From Pseudonocardia abyssalis (GTDB lineage Bacteria; Actinomycetota; Actinomycetes; Mycobacteriales; Pseudonocardiaceae): a stretch of DNA of 64,000 bases. The notes below the pieces were generated by a model. It saw nothing but the letters and a program-made list of their open reading frames with translations. It ran no database searches and was not told the DNA's origin. A program made the position numbers and the translations under genes. Within the stretch, counting starts at the first letter, position 1. Each line of letters opens with the position of its first letter. Of the stretch, positions 50,331 through 58,287 are shown piece after piece. The stretch lies in NCBI RefSeq assembly GCF_019263705.2, contig NZ_JADQDK010000001.1, positions 4,402,001 to 4,466,000 of the forward strand, read 5' to 3'.

Positions 50331-51317
50331 TCACGGGCACACCTGGATCTTGCGCCCGACCCCCGCGCGGAACTGCTCCAGCGCCGCCGGGTACTCCTCC
50401 AGCGGCTTCCGGTCGCTGATCATGATCTCCGGCCGCAGCACGCCGTCGGCGAACAGCTCCGCCGCCCGTTCGAAGCTGTGCAGCACCGCCATCGACCCGA
50501 CGATCCGGATCTCCTGGTTGTAGACGCGGAACGGGGAGAAGCGCGCGACGGCGTCCTCGTTCGCGACCCCGAACTGCTGGAACGTGCCCCCGCGGATCAC
50601 CCGGCCCAGCCCGTCCTCGATGGCGGCGACGACGCCGGTGCAGTCGATGACGTTGTCCCACCCGCGCTGCTGCTCCAGCTCGTCGGCGCTGGTCACGGCG
50701 TGGGTGCAGCCGAGCTCCTTCGCCGTCTCCAGCCGCGCGGGGTTGAGATCGACCATGCTGACGCCGGCGGCACCGGCCCGCTTGGCCAGCTCCATCATCA
50801 TCAGGCCCATCGTGCCCGCGCCGTAGATCAGGTAGTGGTCGCCCAACGCCGGGGCGAGGACGTCGAAGCCGCGGACCGCGCACGACAGCGGTTCGATCAG
50901 TGCCGCGTCGGCCGGGCTCACGCCGGGTGGCAGCACCACGCAGTTGGCGACGGGCGCGACCGCGTACTCGGCCGCCCCGCCCGTCGTCGAGACGCCGATC
51001 GCGGCCCAGCGCTCGCACAGGTTGCCGCGGCCGCGGCGGCAGAAGTAGCACTCGCCGCAGTGCAGCGACGGATCGACGGCGACCTGGTCGCCCACCCGCA
51101 GTTCGGTCACGGAGGAACCGACGCCGACGACCTCGCCCGCGAACTCGTGCCCCGGCGTGACCGGGAGCGTCGGGGCGAACTCCCCGTCGGCGATGTGCAG
51201 GTCGGTGCCGCAGATCCCGCACCCGGCGACCGCGACGACGACCTCCCGCGGCCCCGGCGTCGGGTCCGGCACCGTCTCCACGGTCACCTTGTCGGCCGAG
51301 ATCACTGCAGCCCTCAT
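50331..51317 (-). CDS. Zinc-dependent alcohol (polyol) dehydrogenase
   Basis: The 328-residue medium-chain dehydrogenase has the catalytic zinc site GCGICGTDLH and GHEFAGEVV, the structural zinc loop CGECYFCRRGRGNLC and the Rossmann motif YGAGTMG. It resembles sorbitol/threonine-type dehydrogenases. Next to a polyol-type ABC importer and a SorC regulator, it should oxidise the imported sugar alcohol to a ketose with NAD+; the exact substrate is unknown. GGAGGG upstream supports ATG 51317. It lies 61 bp downstream of the second permease gene. Confidence 0.9.
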   Translation of the reverse strand: MRAAVISADKVTVETVPDPTPGPREVVVAVAGCGICGTDLHIADGEFAPTLPVTPGHEFAGEVVGVGSSVTELRVGDQVAVDPSLHCGECYFCRRGRGNLCERWAAIGVSTTGGAAEYAVAPVANCVVLPPGVSPADAALIEPLSCAVRGFDVLAPALGDHYLIYGAGTMGLMMMELAKRAGAAGVSMVDLNPARLETAKELGCTHAVTSADELEQQRGWDNVIDCTGVVAAIEDGLGRVIRGGTFQQFGVANEDAVARFSPFRVYNQEIRIVGSMAVLHSFERAAELFADGVLRPEIMISDRKPLEEYPAALEQFRAGVGRKIQVCP

Positions 51318-51378
51318 CGGTCCCTCCGGGACTCGTGCGCGGAAAGGGTGGTCCCGGCGAGGATCTCCGCGCACGAGG

Positions 51379-52263
51379 TCATTTGATCGCTCCCAACGAC
51401 AGTCCCTGCACCAGCTTGTCCTGCGCCGCGAACCCGGCGATGAGCACCGGCAGCGACACCACCACGGCCGCCGCGCACACCTTCGCCAGGAACAGGCCCT
51501 GGCTGGTGACGAAGCTCGTGAGGAACACCGGCGCCGTCTGCGCCACCGTCGCCGTCAGGACGCGGGCGAACAGCAGCTCGTTCCAGCTGAAGATGAAGCA
51601 GATCAACGACGTCGCCGCGATCCCCGGCAGCACGATCGGCATGACGATCACCCGCAGCGTCCGCGTCAGCGACGCCCCGTCGACCGACGCGGCCTCCAGG
51701 ATCTCCACCGGCACCTCGGCGAGGAACGACCGCATCATCCACACCGCGATCGGCAGGTTCATCGAGGTGTAGAGCACGATCAGCAGCCAGATGTTGTCGA
51801 GCATCCCGATGCCCTGCGCGATCAGGTACACCGGCAGCAGGCCCGCGACGACCGGCAGCATCTTCGTCGACAGGAAGAAGAACATCACGTCGGTCCACTT
51901 GCGGACCGGCCGGATCGACAGCGCGTACGCGGCGGGGATCGCGAGCAGCAGCACCAGCACCGTCGACACGACGCTCGCGGTCATCGAGTTGAGCAGTGGC
52001 GGCCACGGGCTCGCCCCCGTCGACGCCCCGAAGAAGTTGGCGTAGCCGTCGAGGGTGAGCGGCGCGAACACCGACGGCGGGTTCGTCGCCGCGTCGTTCT
52101 CGCTGTGGAAGGACGTGAGCACCATCCACACGACCGGCAGCACGAACAGGATGCCGATCAGCCAGGCGAGCACCCCCAGGAACGTGCCCGAGCGCCTGCG
52201 CCGGGGCGGGGCGACCGCCGCCTCGGACGGGGTGAGCGTCCTCCGTTCCACGGTCGCGGTCAT
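51379..52263 (-). CDS. ABC sugar/polyol transporter permease (MalG-like)
   Basis: The 294-residue protein has six hydrophobic helices and the inner-membrane EAA loop EILEAASVDGASLTRTLRVIVMPIVLPGI that contacts the ATPase. It is similar to SmoG/MalG permeases. The start overlaps the stop of the upstream permease by 4 bp (ATGA). It operates with 52260-53180 and the binding protein. No ATP-binding subunit is encoded here, so an ATPase from elsewhere (MsiK-like) is probably used. Confidence 0.93.
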   Translation of the reverse strand: MTATVERRTLTPSEAAVAPPRRRRSGTFLGVLAWLIGILFVLPVVWMVLTSFHSENDAATNPPSVFAPLTLDGYANFFGASTGASPWPPLLNSMTASVVSTVLVLLLAIPAAYALSIRPVRKWTDVMFFFLSTKMLPVVAGLLPVYLIAQGIGMLDNIWLLIVLYTSMNLPIAVWMMRSFLAEVPVEILEAASVDGASLTRTLRVIVMPIVLPGIAATSLICFIFSWNELLFARVLTATVAQTAPVFLTSFVTSQGLFLAKVCAAAVVVSLPVLIAGFAAQDKLVQGLSLGAIK

Positions 52264-53180
52264 CGGGAACCCTCCTCGCGGAACAGGGACGACACGGTGC
52301 GCAGGGCCAGCGTGGCGATCAGGATCGTGCCGATCACCACGACGACGCCCGCCGCGGACGCCCGGCCGTAGTCCTGGGCGTTGTAGAAGGTCTGGTAGAT
52401 CGTGTACGGCAGGTTGGCGGTGCCGAGGCCGCCGGAGGTGATCGTGAAGACGGCGTCGAAGTTCTGGACGATGTAGATCGACCCGAGCAGCCCGCCGAGC
52501 TCGAGGTACTGACGCAGGTGCGGGAAGGTCATGTGCCGGAAGACCTGGAACGGCGAGCAGCCGTCGATCTGGGCGGCCTCGATGACGTCGAGCGGCTTGC
52601 TCTGCAGCCCGGCCAGGATGATCAGCATCATGAACGGCGTCCACTGCCAGACCAGCGCGGCGACGACGGACGTCAGCGGCATCGTGGACACCCAGTCCGG
52701 CTGCGGGGCGCCGGCCCCGAAGATGCCGGTGAGCAGCCCGTTGAACAGGCCGTACTCGGGGTTGTAGAGCGCGTGCTTCCAGACGAGCGCGGCCGCCACC
52801 GGCACCACCAGGAACGGCGTGATCATCATGGTGCGGACGAACCCGCGGCCGAGGAACGCGCGGTCGAGCAGCAGCGCGATGAGCATCCCGAGCAGCAGGC
52901 TGATCAGGACCACCGAGACCGTCAGCACGATCGTCGTGACGATGGCCTCGCGCGTGGTGACGTCGGTGAGGACGCGGGCGAAGTTGTCGAAGCCCGCGAA
53001 CCCGCGCTCGTCGGGGTAGTAGGCGTTCCAGTTCATGAACGAGATCACCAGGGTGCCGACGAACGGCAGCTGCGTCACGATGATCAGGAAGACCAGTGCG
53101 GGCAGCAGCGGCGCGCGCCGGGCCCAGTCCCCGCTGCGGCGCAGGGCCGGCTGCGCCTTCTTCTCCTGCGTCGTCGTCAT
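52260..53180 (-). CDS. ABC sugar/polyol transporter permease (MalF-like)
   Basis: The 306-residue protein has six helices starting APLLPALVFLIIVTQLPFVGTLVISF, and the EAA loop DVIEAAQIDGCSPFQVFRHMTFPHLR. This is the SmoF/UgpA-type partner permease. It overlaps the binding protein gene by 4 bp (ATGA) at its 5' end and the next permease by 4 bp at its 3' end, so stoichiometric co-translation is likely. Confidence 0.93.
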   Translation of the reverse strand: MTTTQEKKAQPALRRSGDWARRAPLLPALVFLIIVTQLPFVGTLVISFMNWNAYYPDERGFAGFDNFARVLTDVTTREAIVTTIVLTVSVVLISLLLGMLIALLLDRAFLGRGFVRTMMITPFLVVPVAAALVWKHALYNPEYGLFNGLLTGIFGAGAPQPDWVSTMPLTSVVAALVWQWTPFMMLIILAGLQSKPLDVIEAAQIDGCSPFQVFRHMTFPHLRQYLELGGLLGSIYIVQNFDAVFTITSGGLGTANLPYTIYQTFYNAQDYGRASAAGVVVVIGTILIATLALRTVSSLFREEGSR

Positions 53181-54532
53181 GACCCCTCCTCCCGGGACCG
53201 GTACCGCTCCGCCACGTCGTCGGCGAGCTGTTGGCCGCGTTCCAGCGCGTCCGGCACGCTCACCTGCCCCGCGATCGCCGAGCTGATCTGCTGCGACACC
53301 TGCGTCCCCAGGTCCGGGAACTCCGGGATGCCGACGAACTGGATGCCGATCGCGGGCCGCGGCTGGACGCCGGGGTCGAGCGGGTCGGCCGACTCGATCG
53401 CCGCGCGCGTCTGCTCGGCGAACGCCCCGGCCTCGGCGAGGTACTCCGGGATCTCGTAGGTCGAGGCCCGCTTGCCCGCGGGCACCGACGACCAGCCGAC
53501 CTGCTCGCCGACGAGCCGCTCGTAGTCCTTGCCCGAGGCCCAGGAGACGAACTGCCAGGCCGCGTCCTTGCGCTCGCTGGCCGACTGGATGCCCCACGAC
53601 CAGGCGTAGAGCCAGCCGGCGGAGTCGGTCTCGACGACCGGGGCGGGGGCGTAGCCGATCAGGCCGCGGACGGGCGAACCCTCGGCCTCCAGCGACCCCG
53701 CCGCCGACGTGGCGTCGTACCACATCGCGACGTTGCCCTGGATGAGGTTGTTGAGGCACTCGGTGAACCCGGCCTGCGGGGCACCGGTCTCACCGTGCTC
53801 GCGGACGAGGTCGACGTAGAACTGCACGGCCTCGGTGAACTCCGGGCTGTCGACGTGCGCCTGCCAGTCCTCGGTGAACCAGGTGCCGCCGAAGGTGTTG
53901 ACGACGGTGGTGAGCGGCGCGAACACCTGCCCCCAGCCGGGCTGCCCGCGCAGGCAGATGCCCGCCATGCCGGGCTGGACCCCGTCGACGCGGGCCGCGA
54001 TGTCGGCGACCTCGGGCCACGTCGGGTTGGCCGGCATGGCGATCCCTGCCTGCTCCAGCACGTCGCGGCGGTACATGAGGAACGAGGACTCGCCGTAGAA
54101 GGGCTGGCCGTAGACCTGACCGTCGTCGCCGGTCAGCGAGGTGACCATCGGGGCGAGGATGTCGTCCTGGTCGAAGCCCGGGTCGTTCGCGATGAACTCG
54201 TCCATCGGCGCGATCCAGCCGCTGCGGGCGTAGATCGGGACCTCGAAGTTGCTCAGCGTGGCCACGTCGTACTGCCCGGCCTGGCTGGAGAACTCCTGGC
54301 TGATCTTGTCGCGGACGTCGTTCTCCGGGAGCACCGTGAAGTTGACGGTGATGCCGGTCTCGCGGGTGAAGTTCTCCGCCGTCAACCTCTGCAGGTCGAC
54401 CATCTGCGGGTTGTTGACCATCAGCACGTTGATGCTGTCGGGCCCGCCCCCGCCGACCGACCCGCCCCATCCTGCGCACGAACTCGTCGCCAGCACGGCA
54501 AGAGCGAGCAGTACCGCTCGAACACGCCTCAT
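53177..54532 (-). CDS. Extracellular solute-binding lipoprotein (polyol/sugar)
   Basis: The 451-residue lipoprotein has a signal peptide with lipobox TSSC (Cys19) and a binding-protein fold. It shows INVLMVNNPQMVDLQRLTAENFTRETGITVNF, PFYGESSFLMYRRDVLEQAG and GIQSASERKDAAWQFVSWASGKDY. It resembles SmoE-like sorbitol/mannitol binding proteins of the CUT1 group. It captures the substrate outside the membrane for the two permeases downstream. It is divergent from the SorC regulator gene, whose operators lie between them. The binding pocket Trp/Tyr residues cannot be assigned by eye. Confidence 0.92.
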   Translation of the reverse strand: MRRVRAVLLALAVLATSSCAGWGGSVGGGGPDSINVLMVNNPQMVDLQRLTAENFTRETGITVNFTVLPENDVRDKISQEFSSQAGQYDVATLSNFEVPIYARSGWIAPMDEFIANDPGFDQDDILAPMVTSLTGDDGQVYGQPFYGESSFLMYRRDVLEQAGIAMPANPTWPEVADIAARVDGVQPGMAGICLRGQPGWGQVFAPLTTVVNTFGGTWFTEDWQAHVDSPEFTEAVQFYVDLVREHGETGAPQAGFTECLNNLIQGNVAMWYDATSAAGSLEAEGSPVRGLIGYAPAPVVETDSAGWLYAWSWGIQSASERKDAAWQFVSWASGKDYERLVGEQVGWSSVPAGKRASTYEIPEYLAEAGAFAEQTRAAIESADPLDPGVQPRPAIGIQFVGIPEFPDLGTQVSQQISSAIAGQVSVPDALERGQQLADDVAERYRSREEGS

Positions 54533-54548
54533 TGCGCCCTCCCCGAAC

Positions 54549-54562
54549 CGCTCAGATGAGCG
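54549..54562. promoter_or_regulatory. SorC-type operator, copy 1
   Basis: CGCTCA-GA-TGAGCG is a perfect 6-bp inverted repeat 17 bp upstream of the binding-protein start. A near copy lies at 54638-54651. They are probably bound by the adjacent SorC regulator. Confidence 0.6.
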
Positions 54563-54567
54563 AGACC

Positions 54568-54583
54568 CTGATCACACGATCAG
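54568..54583. promoter_or_regulatory. Central palindrome in the polyol divergent region
   Basis: CTGATC-ACAC-GATCAG is a perfect 6-bp inverted repeat 5 bp beyond the first SorC-type site. It may bind a second regulator or be part of the promoter of the transporter operon. Confidence 0.45.
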
Positions 54584-54637
54584 AATGTGGCAGTGCTCAC
54601 TTCCCGTCAATGGCGCGTGCGAGAATGGGCGCTATAC

Positions 54638-54651
54638 CGCTCAAACGAGCG
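54638..54651. promoter_or_regulatory. SorC-type operator, copy 2
   Basis: CGCTCAAACGAGCG repeats the first operator with two changes. It directly follows TATACC (54633-54638), a likely -10 for the regulator gene, and ends 13 bp before its ATG. Binding here would block its transcription. Confidence 0.55.
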
Positions 54652-54664
54652 TTGGGAGGCGTCG

Positions 54665-55630
54665 ATGGCCCGTGGTCCGGCACAGCTCGTCCTGACCGCG
54701 TCGGTGGCGCGGCGCTACTACCTCGACGGCCGGTCCAAGGTCGAGATCGCCGAGGAGTTCGCGCTGAGCCGCTTCAAGGTCGCGCGGCTGCTGGAGGACG
54801 CCCGCACGAGCGGCCTGGTCCGGATCGAGATCCGGCACCCCGGCACCGTCGACGTCGAGCTGTCGGGGTCGCTCATGCGTGCGCTGGACCTGCAGCACTG
54901 CGTCGTCACCGACACCCCCGACGACGACCCTGCCACCCTGCGCGAGCACCTCGGCGCGGCCGCGGCCGACCTGCTCAGCGAGATCGTCACGCCCGAGGAC
55001 GTGCTCGGCCTGTCCTGGGCCCGCTCGGTGAGCGCCATGGCCAATGCGCTGACCGAACTCGTGCCCGTCCCGGTCGTGCAGCTCACCGGCGCACTGGCCC
55101 GGCCCGGCGCCGACGACAGCTCGATCGAGCTGGTCCGCGAGGTCGCGCGCGTGTCCGGCGGCCCCGCCTACTTCTTCTACGCCCCCATGTCCGTCCCCGA
55201 CGCCGCCACCGCCCGCGTCCTGCGCGGCCAGCCCGAGGTGGCCAGGGCGTTCTCCCTGATCGGCTCGGTGACGATCGCGGTGGCCGGGGTGGGGGCGTGG
55301 GAGGCGGAGCAGTCCACCCTCTACGACGCCACCGGCGAGGCCGAGCGCGCCGAACTGCACCGGCGCGGGGTGTGCGCCGACGTCTCCGGCGTACTGGTGG
55401 ACGCCACCGGCGCCCCGGTCCCGGCCGCGCTGACCGAGCGGATGATCGGCATCACCCACGAGCAGATGCGGGCCGTGCCGGAGGTGATCGGCATCGTCTA
55501 CGGCGACGCGAAGGTGCGCGCGGTGCTGGCCGCCGTGCGCGGTGGACTCGTCGACAGCCTGGTCACGCACTCGACGATGGCGACCGCGCTGATCGACGCG
55601 GCGAGGGTCGAGGCCGCCCGTGACCTCTGA
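54665..55630 (+). CDS. SorC/DeoR-type sugar-responsive regulator
   Basis: The 321-residue protein has an N-terminal helix-turn-helix, RYYLDGRSKVEIAEEFALSRFKVARLLEDARTSGLVRIEI (residues about 17-57), and a sugar-binding domain typical of SorC (LGLSWARSVSAM, GPAYFFYAPMSVPD, RRGVCADVSGVLVDATG). It is divergent from the ABC uptake operon and is its likely regulator. GGGAGG six bases upstream supports ATG 54665; an earlier ATG at 54587 would lie inside the operator region. Its end overlaps the phosphotransferase gene by 11 bp. Confidence 0.92.
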   Translation: MARGPAQLVLTASVARRYYLDGRSKVEIAEEFALSRFKVARLLEDARTSGLVRIEIRHPGTVDVELSGSLMRALDLQHCVVTDTPDDDPATLREHLGAAAADLLSEIVTPEDVLGLSWARSVSAMANALTELVPVPVVQLTGALARPGADDSSIELVREVARVSGGPAYFFYAPMSVPDAATARVLRGQPEVARAFSLIGSVTIAVAGVGAWEAEQSTLYDATGEAERAELHRRGVCADVSGVLVDATGAPVPAALTERMIGITHEQMRAVPEVIGIVYGDAKVRAVLAAVRGGLVDSLVTHSTMATALIDAARVEAARDL

Positions 55631-56402
55631 GGTGCCCCTGCACGGCGGCACCGCCAACCGGGGCCGGGTGCACCGCGTCGGCGACACCGTGCGGCGCCCG
55701 CTGCGCCCCACCGCCCCCGCGGTGCACGCGCTGCTGCGACACCTCGAGGACGTCGGGTTCGACGGCGCGCCGCGCGTGCTGGGCGTCGACGACGACGGGC
55801 GCGAGGTACTCAGCTACATCCCGGGCCAGGCCGTCACCGCACCCGCCCCGCCGTGGGGGCTGACCGACGCGGCCCTGCGCAGCGTCGGACGGCTGCTCCG
55901 CCGCTTCCACGACGCCACGGCCGGCTTCGACGCCGCCCCGCACACCTGGTCGGAGTCGCCGCCGGAGCCGTTCCGGGTCGGCGGGATCGCCCACAACGAC
56001 CCCAACCTCGACAACGTCGTCTTCCGGGACGGCCAGGCCGTCGCGATGATCGACTTCGACCTCGCCGCCCCCGGCGACCCGGTGTGGGACGTCGCGGCGA
56101 CCGCGCGGCTGTGGGCACCGCTGCGGGCGCCCGTCGACACCGTCGACGGGCGGCGCGACCGCGAGCTGGCCCGGCTGCGGGTCCTCGTCGATGCCTACGG
56201 GCTCGACGACGTCGGCCGTGCCCGCCTGCCCGACGCCGTGCTCGGGCACCACGACTGGATGACCGCGCTGGTCGGCGACGGGGCTCGGCGCGGCGTGCCG
56301 GGCTTCGCCGCCTACTGGACCCCCGACGCCGCGGCCCGCGCCGCACGCACCCGCACCTGGCTGGAGCAGCAGCGGGACGCGATCACCGCATCCCTGCTCT
56401 GA
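55620..56402 (+). CDS. APH-family phosphotransferase
   Basis: The 260-residue protein has the kinase-like catalytic loop AHNDPNLDNVVF and the metal-binding VAMIDFDLAAPGDPVWDVA, as in aminoglycoside phosphotransferase and related small-molecule kinases. A canonical N-terminal Gly-rich loop is weak (HGGTANRGRVHRVGDTVRR). It starts inside the SorC gene (GTG 55620), so it is co-expressed with the regulator. A role in phosphorylating the imported sugar or polyol is possible by position only. Confidence 0.85.
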   Translation: MTSEVPLHGGTANRGRVHRVGDTVRRPLRPTAPAVHALLRHLEDVGFDGAPRVLGVDDDGREVLSYIPGQAVTAPAPPWGLTDAALRSVGRLLRRFHDATAGFDAAPHTWSESPPEPFRVGGIAHNDPNLDNVVFRDGQAVAMIDFDLAAPGDPVWDVAATARLWAPLRAPVDTVDGRRDRELARLRVLVDAYGLDDVGRARLPDAVLGHHDWMTALVGDGARRGVPGFAAYWTPDAAARAARTRTWLEQQRDAITASLL

Positions 56403-56502
56403 GGACGCGCCCACCGCGCGATCCAGGACTCCCGTGCCACGCCGCGCAGATGCCTTCGGTGGCGGTCGAACGGATCGGACGCGGTATCGGCAGTGCCCGC
56501 TG

Positions 56503-57405
56503 TCAGATCCGGGTGAGCACCTCGGTGCGCAGGCGTTCGAGTGCGTCCTCGCGGCGGGCGCCCGTGCCCAGCAGCATGTCCGGCACGAGGAGCTCGTCGA
56601 TCCCCGCGGCGGGGTAGCGCGCCACCACGTCGAGCACCTCGGCGGCCGACCCCATGATCACCGGACGGCCCGCGGCCTCCAGCCGGGCCCGCCGCTCCTG
56701 CGCCTCGACGTCGTCCGGTTCGACGATCTCGAGCATCGCCTGGGCCGTGCGCCGCACCGTCGACGGATCACGGTCGATCCGCGCGCAGTGCTCGGCGAAC
56801 ACCCGGCCCTTGTGCGCGGCGAGGTCCGGCAGGCCCCAGTGGTTCCACTCGTCGGCGTGCCGGGCGACGATCCCGAGCGCGACCTTCTCCCCCGCCGCCC
56901 CGATCAGGACCGGCAGCCGGGCGGGCTTCGGCTCCAGAGGGGCGTCGGCGAGCCGGTAGTGGGTGCCGTCGAACGTCGTGCGCTCCCGGGCGAGCAACCC
57001 CGTGATCACCTGGCAGGCCTCGTCGAACCGGGCCAGCCGTTCGCGGACCGGCGGGAGCTCGATGCCGTACGCCTCGTGCTCGTTGACCTGCCAGCCCGCG
57101 CCGATCCCGAGGACGAACCGGCCGCCGCTCATCTCGTCGAGCGTGGCGGCCTGCTTCGCGACGACCGCCGGATGCCGGTAGGTGTTGCCGAGCACCATCG
57201 AGCCGATCCGGACCCGCTCGGTGCGCACCGCGATCCCGGTCAGCAGCGCGAGGCACTCGTGCACCGGGCCGGAGACGTCGTCGCGGTTGGGCATGAAGTG
57301 GTCGGCGATCCACACGCCGTGCCAGCCGGTGCGCTCGGCGTACTCGGCGCCCGCGAGGACGTCGGACCAGGGGACGGCCGCGCTCGGCCAGAGGGAGTAG
57401 TCCAT
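56503..57405 (-). CDS. LLM-class F420-dependent oxidoreductase
   Basis: The 300-residue protein has the luciferase-like barrel pattern AEYAERTGWHGVWIADHFMPN, TERVRIGSMVLGNTYRHPAVVAKQAATLDEMSGGRFVLGIGAGWQVNEHEAYG and RPVIMGSAAEVLDVV. These fit F420-dependent LLM oxidoreductases of actinobacteria. It uses reduced F420 on an unknown substrate. ATG 57405 is the best start; an in-frame ATG at 57441 would fall inside the TetR operator. It is divergent from a TetR gene, which probably represses it. Confidence 0.9.
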   Translation of the reverse strand: MDYSLWPSAAVPWSDVLAGAEYAERTGWHGVWIADHFMPNRDDVSGPVHECLALLTGIAVRTERVRIGSMVLGNTYRHPAVVAKQAATLDEMSGGRFVLGIGAGWQVNEHEAYGIELPPVRERLARFDEACQVITGLLARERTTFDGTHYRLADAPLEPKPARLPVLIGAAGEKVALGIVARHADEWNHWGLPDLAAHKGRVFAEHCARIDRDPSTVRRTAQAMLEIVEPDDVEAQERRARLEAAGRPVIMGSAAEVLDVVARYPAAGIDELLVPDMLLGTGARREDALERLRTEVLTRI

Positions 57406-57440
57406 CGCCGCCGACAGTAGACGGTGTTGCAGTTGACGCA

Positions 57441-57459
57441 AGTTGCAGCCACTGCAACT
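57441..57459. promoter_or_regulatory. TetR operator between LLM and TetR genes
   Basis: AGTTGCAG-CCA-CTGCAACT is a perfect 8-bp inverted repeat. Half of it, GTTGCAGTT, occurs again at 57426-57434. It lies 9 bp before the TetR start and 36 bp before the LLM start. Confidence 0.7.
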
Positions 57460-57467
57460 CTGAAGCG

Positions 57468-58046
57468 GTGACGAGTCCGGGGCGCGAGCGCCGCAAGCAG
57501 GCGACCCGGCGCGCCCTGCGGTCGGCGGTGTTGGAGCTCGGTCTCACCCACGGGCTCGCCGAGGTGACCGTCGAGGAGATCGCCGCCCGCGCCGGGGTCT
57601 CCCCGCGCACGTTCTTCAACTACTTCGCCACCAAGGAGGACGCCGCGCTCCTCGACCTCTTCACGATCGGCGACGACGAGCTCGACGTGTTCGCCGCCGG
57701 TCCCCCCGAGGGGGCGTGGACCCGGCTGCGCGAGCTGTTCGCCGAGGACGTGGGTCGCGTCGACCGGGACGGCACCGACGTCCCGCGCTGGCTGGCGCTG
57801 CAGGCCGGGCACCCCGCGCTGCAGGCCTGCCAGTTCGCGAGGTTCGGCGCCTTTGAGCGGCGGCTGTGCGACGCGGTCACCACCCGGCTCGGCGGTCCGG
57901 ATCACCGGCTCCGCGCCGAGGTCATGGCCGGTGCCTGCATCACGGCGGTGCGGGTCGGCCTGCAGCACCGGGCCGGCGCCGGGCCCGGCGGCCTGGTCGT
58001 CCACGTCGACGCCGCGTTCGACCTCCTCGATCCTGCCTTCGCCTGA
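57468..58046 (+). CDS. TetR-family transcriptional regulator
   Basis: The 192-residue protein has a TetR helix-turn-helix: RRALRSAVLELGLTHGLAEVTVEEIAARAGVSPRTFFNYFATKEDAALL (residues about 14-60). The C-terminal ligand-binding helices are unlike specific subfamilies I know. It is divergent from the LLM oxidoreductase, and the palindrome between them is its probable operator. It is followed by a glycosyltransferase fragment with its own ribosome binding site 10 bp after the stop. Confidence 0.92.
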   Translation: MTSPGRERRKQATRRALRSAVLELGLTHGLAEVTVEEIAARAGVSPRTFFNYFATKEDAALLDLFTIGDDELDVFAAGPPEGAWTRLRELFAEDVGRVDRDGTDVPRWLALQAGHPALQACQFARFGAFERRLCDAVTTRLGGPDHRLRAEVMAGACITAVRVGLQHRAGAGPGGLVVHVDAAFDLLDPAFA

Positions 58047-58056
58047 AGGAGCAGCC

Positions 58057-58251
58057 GTGCCGATCGCCGTCGTCGCCCTCGACACCCGGGGCGGGGTCCA
58101 GCCCTACGCCGCGCTCGCCCTCGGGCTGCAGGAGGCGGGCCACGAGGTCCGGATGGTGGCCCCCGCCGAGTTCACGCCGTGGCTGGCCGGGATGGGTCTC
58201 GACGTGCACGCGGCGGGCGCCGTCACCGCGATGGGTGCAGTGCGACCCTGA
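58057..58251 (+). pseudogene. Truncated glycosyltransferase (GT1/GT28-like N-terminus)
   Basis: The 64-residue product reads PIAVVALDTRGGVQPYAALALGLQEAGHEVRMVAPAEFTPWL. This is the first Rossmann half-strand set of UDP-glycosyltransferases that modify sterols or macrolides, usually about 400 residues. AAGGAG six bases upstream of GTG shows that it was a real start. The frame stops at 58251 and no downstream piece was found before the acyl-CoA dehydrogenase gene, so most of the gene has been deleted. Confidence 0.75.
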
Positions 58252-58287
58252 GGTGCGCCTGCGGCGCCGGACGGGCACGATCGGCGG

